Shown piece after piece: positions 7,107 through 9,354 of a stretch of DNA of 9,354 bases. The stretch lies in contig JAJRVI010000097.1 of the NCBI GenBank assembly GCA_024277405.1, positions 1 through 9,354 of the forward strand. Direction: 5' to 3'. Source of the stretch: Fidelibacterota bacterium (GTDB lineage Bacteria > Bipolaricaulota > Bipolaricaulia > Bipolaricaulales > Bipolaricaulaceae). The position numbers and the translations under genes are program-made. A model generated the notes under the pieces. That model was not told where the DNA came from. It made no database searches and saw only the letters and a program-made list of their open reading frames with translations. The stretch's first letter is position 1. Every line of letters starts with the position of its first letter.

Positions 7107-7700
7107 ATGGAGATCACGCTGGACCTCATCAAGAAGCTCCGCGAGGAGACCGGGATCGGCATCATGGAGTGCAAGCAGGCCCTCATCGAGGCCGAGGGCG
7201 ACCTGGAGAAGGCCAAGAAGATCCTCCGGGAGAAGGGGAAGGAGTTCCTCTCCCACAAGGGGAGGGAGACGAAGGAGGGCCGGGTCGAGGCCTACATCCA
7301 CCACTCCGGCAAGGTGGGGGTCCTGGTGGAGGTTAACACCGTCACCGACTTCGCTGCCAACTCGCAGGAGTTCCGGGAGTTCCTCAAGAACCTGGCCATG
7401 CACATCGCCGCCGCCAAGCCCCGTTGGGTATCGCCCGACGACGTGCCCGAGGAGGTGATCGAGGAGGAGAAGAAAATCCTCCGTGCCCAGGCGGAGAAGG
7501 AGGGGAAACCGCCCCACATCGTGGAGAAGACCGTGGAGGGGCGCATCCAGAAGTTCTTCGAGGAGAACTGCCTCCTCAAGCAACCCTACGTCAGGGACCC
7601 CTCCCTCACCGTGGAGGACGTGCTCGGGGAACTTCGGCATAAGATCTCCGAGCAGATCGTGATCAAGCGCTTCGCCCGCTTCGAGGTGGGGGAAGAGTGA
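7107..7700 (+). CDS. tsf: Translation elongation factor Ts
   Basis: The guanine-nucleotide exchange factor that releases GDP from EF-Tu in the cytoplasm. It has an N-terminal UBA-like domain (1-52) with LREETGIGIMECKQALIEA (11-29), and the core exchange motif TVTDFAANSQEF (78-89), in which D81 and F82 correspond to the residues that open the EF-Tu Mg2+ site. It is only 197 aa, close to the one-core-subdomain EF-Ts of Thermus (about 196 aa) rather than the E. coli form (283 aa). The ATG has GGAAGGAG 7 nt upstream, overlapping the end of rpsB. Co-transcribed with rpsB; pyrH begins 6 nt after its stop. Confidence 0.97.
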   Translation: MEITLDLIKKLREETGIGIMECKQALIEAEGDLEKAKKILREKGKEFLSHKGRETKEGRVEAYIHHSGKVGVLVEVNTVTDFAANSQEFREFLKNLAMHIAAAKPRWVSPDDVPEEVIEEEKKILRAQAEKEGKPPHIVEKTVEGRIQKFFEENCLLKQPYVRDPSLTVEDVLGELRHKISEQIVIKRFARFEVGEE

Positions 7701-7706
7701 GGTGAA

Positions 7707-8381
7707 GTGAGGGTACTGCTGAAGCTCTCGGGGGAGCTGCTGGCGGGGAGAAGGCCTCCCATCGATTGGGAGGCCTTCTCTTTTCACGCACGGGAGATCG
7801 CCGCCGCCTCTAGGGAGGCGGAGATCGCGGTGGTGGTGGGCGGCGGCAATATCCTCCGCGGCGCCCGTACCCCGGTCCCCGCCACCGGCCACGTGATGGG
7901 GATGCTGGCCACGGTGATAAACGCCCTCGCCCTCCGGGACGCCCTCCGGGACGCGGGGAAGGAGGCCCGGGTCCTCTCAGCCCTCCCCGTCCCGGGGGTG
8001 GCCGGGGCGGTGGACCAGTGGGAGGCGCGGGACGCCCTGGCGGCGGGCGAGGTGGTGATCCTCGCGGGGGGCACCGGCCTCCCCTACGTCACCACGGACA
8101 CGGCCGCGGTGCTCCGGGCATTGGCGCTGGGGGCCGAGCTGGTGCTCAAGGGCTCCAAGGTGGAGGGCGTCTTCACCGCGGACCCGGCGGAGGACCCGGG
8201 GGCGGAGTTCATCCCCCGCCTCACCCATGCCGAGTACCTCTCCCGGGGACTGCGGGTGCTGGACCCGGCGGCGGTCCAGATCGCCGCCGAACACGGCCTC
8301 CCCATCGTCGTCTTCCGCGCCGATCGCGAGGGGGCGCTCCGCGCCGCCCTGCACGGGGAGATCGGCTCCCGCATCGGTTGA
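7707..8381 (+). CDS. pyrH: UMP kinase (divergent)
   Basis: UMP kinase makes UDP from UMP and ATP in pyrimidine synthesis; bacterial PyrH is a hexameric amino-acid-kinase-fold enzyme. Conserved parts are LLKLSGELL (4-12), VVVGGGNILRG (42-52), VMGMLATVINALALRDAL (63-80), GGTGLPYVTTDTAAVLRA (121-138) and KGSKVEGVFTADP (148-160). The start is GTG 7707, with the SD GAGGTGA overlapping the tsf stop. At 224 aa it is slightly short: the loop after LSGE, where GTP-activated enzymes have about eight extra residues, is trimmed. Two usually invariant residues look replaced: the Asp just before MGML is in the GHVMGML context here (H62/V63), and GTGNP reads GTGLP (L125). Codons 14-25 contain a terminator-like hairpin. 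frr, the usual next gene, is missing. Confidence 0.93.
   Translation: MRVLLKLSGELLAGRRPPIDWEAFSFHAREIAAASREAEIAVVVGGGNILRGARTPVPATGHVMGMLATVINALALRDALRDAGKEARVLSALPVPGVAGAVDQWEARDALAAGEVVILAGGTGLPYVTTDTAAVLRALALGAELVLKGSKVEGVFTADPAEDPGAEFIPRLTHAEYLSRGLRVLDPAAVQIAAEHGLPIVVFRADREGALRAALHGEIGSRIG
7748..7784 (+). terminator. Intragenic terminator/attenuator-like hairpin inside pyrH
   Basis: GAGAAGGCCTCCCA (7748-7761) and TGGGAGGCCTTCTC (7767-7780) are perfect inverted repeats giving a 14-bp stem with a 5-nt loop, followed directly by TTTT (7781-7784). Three G-U pairs could extend the base. The shape is that of an intrinsic terminator pointing in the + direction; on the other strand there is no T-run. 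It lies about 40 nt after the pyrH start codon and fully inside the reading frame. The U-run is short, so full termination is uncertain; translation of the early codons would melt the left arm. Confidence 0.6.
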
Positions 8382-8407
8382 TCCCGCCCTTTTCCCGGGG
8401 TTATATT
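8378..8407 (+). promoter_or_regulatory. Promoter overlapping the pyrH stop codon
   Basis: TTGATC (8378-8383), an 18-nt spacer and TATATT (8402-8407, 5/6 match). The predicted start at about 8414 coincides with the GTG that opens the broken membrane-protein gene, so its mRNA would be leaderless or nearly so. Confidence 0.5.
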
Positions 8408-8413
8408 GGTTCC

Positions 8414-8765
8414 GTGAGGAGGCTAATACATCGGCTGGTGGGCTTAGGGCTCGTCCCCGGAGCCCTCATGGGCCTCTCGGCGGCGGGGTATTACCTCGCC
8501 GGGGGGCGCGAACCCTAGGCCTCATCTGGGGGCTGATGGGGACGCTTCTGCTCGTCTCCTGGGCGCTCGCCTTCCTGGTGACCACGACGCCCACCCAGCT
8601 CTCCTCACCGCCCCCGTCATGGGGCGGCGCGGCCCGGGCGTGGTTTCGGTGGGTGACCAACCGCCCGCTGCGGTACGGGGATGTCCCCATCCACCCGCTT
8701 CTCAGGCTGTTCGCCGCCGGCGCCGCCCTGGTGGGCGGGGGGCGTTGCTCTACCTGTACGGGTGA
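8414..8765 (+). pseudogene. Small membrane-protein gene broken by two frameshifts, likely paralog of 8853-9218
   Basis: No single frame is open. Frame 1, from GTG 8414, encodes VRRLIHRL, then one hydrophobic segment ending YYLAGG, and stops at TAG 8516-8518. Adding one G to the G6 run at 8501-8506 joins it to a second frame with a membrane segment (LIWGLMGTLLLVSWALAFL). Adding one G to the G6 run at 8737-8742 restores a third (ALVGGGALLYLYG) ending at TGA 8763-8765. The repaired protein would be about 117 aa with three membrane segments. It parallels the intact downstream gene: MGLSAAGYYLAG versus MGLAALGLYLAG, and LVGGGALLYLYG versus LVGVGALLYFR. Homopolymer sequencing error, true decay, or slippage at G6 runs are all possible. 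Function unknown. Confidence 0.65.
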
Positions 8766-8769
8766 GCGC

Positions 8770-8795
8770 GGGACCGTTCCCCGGGACGCGGTCCC
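8770..8795 (+). terminator. Hairpin after the broken gene (first of two)
   Basis: GGGACCG (8770-8776) and CGGTCCC (8789-8795) form a 7-bp stem with a 12-nt loop. No T-run follows, so this alone is unlikely to terminate well. Confidence 0.35.
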
Positions 8796-8801
8796 CGGTG
8801 G

Positions 8802-8834
8802 GCCCCCGCGTCGGTCGAGCCACGCGGGGGCTTT
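8802..8834 (+). terminator. GC-rich terminator-like hairpin
   Basis: GCCCCCGCGT (8802-8811) and ACGCGGGGGC (8822-8831) form a perfect 10-bp stem, with a possible inner 2-bp GG/CC extension, followed by TTT (8832-8834). It separates the broken gene from the intact one. The short T-run makes it a moderate terminator at best. The next gene has no visible promoter of its own, so some read-through is likely. Confidence 0.55.
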
Positions 8835-8852
8835 CGCCGTGGGGGAGGTGAG

Positions 8853-9218
8853 ATGAGGGATGGGGGGAGGTTCCTGGCGAGATACATCGCGGTCACTCTG
8901 GCGATCGCCTTTGCGATCATGGGGCTCGCCGCCTTGGGCCTTTACCTCGCCGGCGCCAGGGATGCCCGGCAGTACGGAAACGTCTTCGGGACGCTCGGGT
9001 TCGCGGTCTGGGCCTTGGGGGCATTGAGCGTCCTCGGATCCTGGAAGTTCACGCGGTCATTTCCCTACCAGCATCCGTGGTACATGAGCCACGAGGGCCC
9101 GATGGGGCGGGCGAGGCGTCTCATGCGTGATGTCCTGGTGGAGTACGGGTTCCTGATCCGCTGTTCCCTGGTTGGGGCGATCCTCGTGGGCGTGGGCGCC
9201 CTGCTCTATTTCCGTTGA
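8853..9218 (+). CDS. Small three-helix membrane protein, uncharacterised
   Basis: A 121-aa protein I do not recognise. It has three probable membrane helices, about residues 11-34 (RYIAVTLAIAFAIMGLAALG and on), 43-63 and 100-120. A hydrophilic aromatic-rich segment lies between the second and third (FPYQHPWYMSHEGPMGRARR, 70-89). The N-terminus is basic and the protein ends ALLYFR. ATG 8853 has the strong SD GGAGGTGA (8844-8851). It appears paralogous to the broken gene at 8414-8765; the two sit where frr normally follows pyrH. No active-site motif is visible. Possible roles (subunit, small regulator) are speculation. Confidence 0.7.
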   Translation: MRDGGRFLARYIAVTLAIAFAIMGLAALGLYLAGARDARQYGNVFGTLGFAVWALGALSVLGSWKFTRSFPYQHPWYMSHEGPMGRARRLMRDVLVEYGFLIRCSLVGAILVGVGALLYFR

Positions 9219-9228
9219 GCCTGGATCC

Positions 9229-9267
9229 GGCGGAGCCGTGCAGGGGGTTTCCCCGTCACGGCTCGCC
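9229..9267. terminator. Hairpin between convergent genes (3' of the membrane gene and of gatC)
   Basis: GAGCCGTG (9233-9240) pairs with CACGGCTC (9257-9264), extended by three more pairs past a one-base bulge (9229-9231 with 9265-9267). A nested GGGG-TTT-CCCC stem (9244-9254) fills the loop. It would form in both directions and overlaps the gatC stop codon. There is no clear U-run on either side. Confidence 0.45.
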
Positions 9268-9354
9268 GAAGACCCGGGGCACCGCGAAGTAGACGTCGTC
9301 GCGGCGGGGGGCGTTCGCCAGGGCCTCCTCCTGCGAGAGCGGCTCCCGCGGTTC
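9256..9354 (-). CDS. gatC: Aspartyl/glutamyl-tRNA amidotransferase subunit C, C-terminal part
   Basis: The last 32 residues of GatC, the small clamp subunit of GatCAB, which converts Glu-tRNA(Gln) or Asp-tRNA(Asn) to the amidated form. Reading the minus strand gives EPLSQEEALANAPRRDDVYF, then AVPRVFGEP and a TGA at 9258-9256. This is the typical GatC ending (LS-EEAL-NAP----F-VP-V). The N-terminus lies outside the window. The gene is convergent with the small membrane-protein gene; the intervening hairpin overlaps the stop. Confidence 0.85.
   Translation of the reverse strand, partial: EPREPLSQEEALANAPRRDDVYFAVPRVFGEP

Noticed and set aside
7068..7892. 274-codon open frame antisense to tsf/pyrH
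   Set aside because: Leu/Gly/His-rich shadow; both plus-strand genes are well conserved.
7929..7952. Perfect 12-bp tandem duplication (GCCCTCCGGGAC twice) in pyrH
   Set aside because: It encodes ALRDALRD within the conserved helix NALALxDAL, so it is probably explained by protein sequence and biased codon use.

Overview
The window is GC-rich bacterial DNA, tightly packed, with frequent GTG/TTG starts, strong Shine-Dalgarno sites and many gene pairs that overlap or nearly touch. The core genes (principal sigma factor, S2, EF-Ts, UMP kinase, GatC) are bacterial. EF-Ts is of the short, one-core-subdomain kind known from Thermus-like bacteria, and the charged, GC-rich proteins would suit a thermophile. 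A deep-branching thermophilic lineage such as Bipolaricaulota/Acetothermia would fit, but this is a guess; nothing in the window fixes the taxon.

Layout. 1-333 (-) is the N-terminal part of a primary-type sigma-70 factor with a clear promoter and a small 5'-leader hairpin. Diverging from it are a slipin (SPFH membrane protein, 531-1295) and a YycJ/WalJ-type metallo-beta-lactamase-fold hydrolase (1309-2058), 13 bp apart. After an 83-bp gap with its own -10 box comes a three-gene cassette whose reading frames overlap: an M20 metallopeptidase/deacylase (2142-3305), an ABC ATPase (3305-4207) and an ABC-2 permease (4204-4950). A convergent MFS transporter (4931-6121, -) overlaps the permease by 20 bp. 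Diverging from the MFS gene is the translation/nucleotide operon rpsB-tsf-pyrH (6266-8381), with a good promoter. The usual next gene, frr, is absent. In its place are two small membrane-protein genes, apparently a tandem paralogous pair: the first (8414-8765) is broken by two one-base frameshifts, both in G6 runs, and the second (8853-9218) is intact. The window ends with the C-terminus of gatC on the minus strand.

Most worth a second look. (1) A perfect 14-bp inverted repeat followed by TTTT lies inside codons 14-25 of pyrH and looks like an intragenic attenuator. (2) The twice-frameshifted paralog carries its own promoter, probably a leaderless one. (3) PyrH has changes at positions that normally contact UMP. 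(4) The M20 enzyme is translationally coupled to an exporter-type ABC system. The other genes look like ordinary housekeeping genes. I found no CRISPR array, tRNA, rRNA or insertion sequence.
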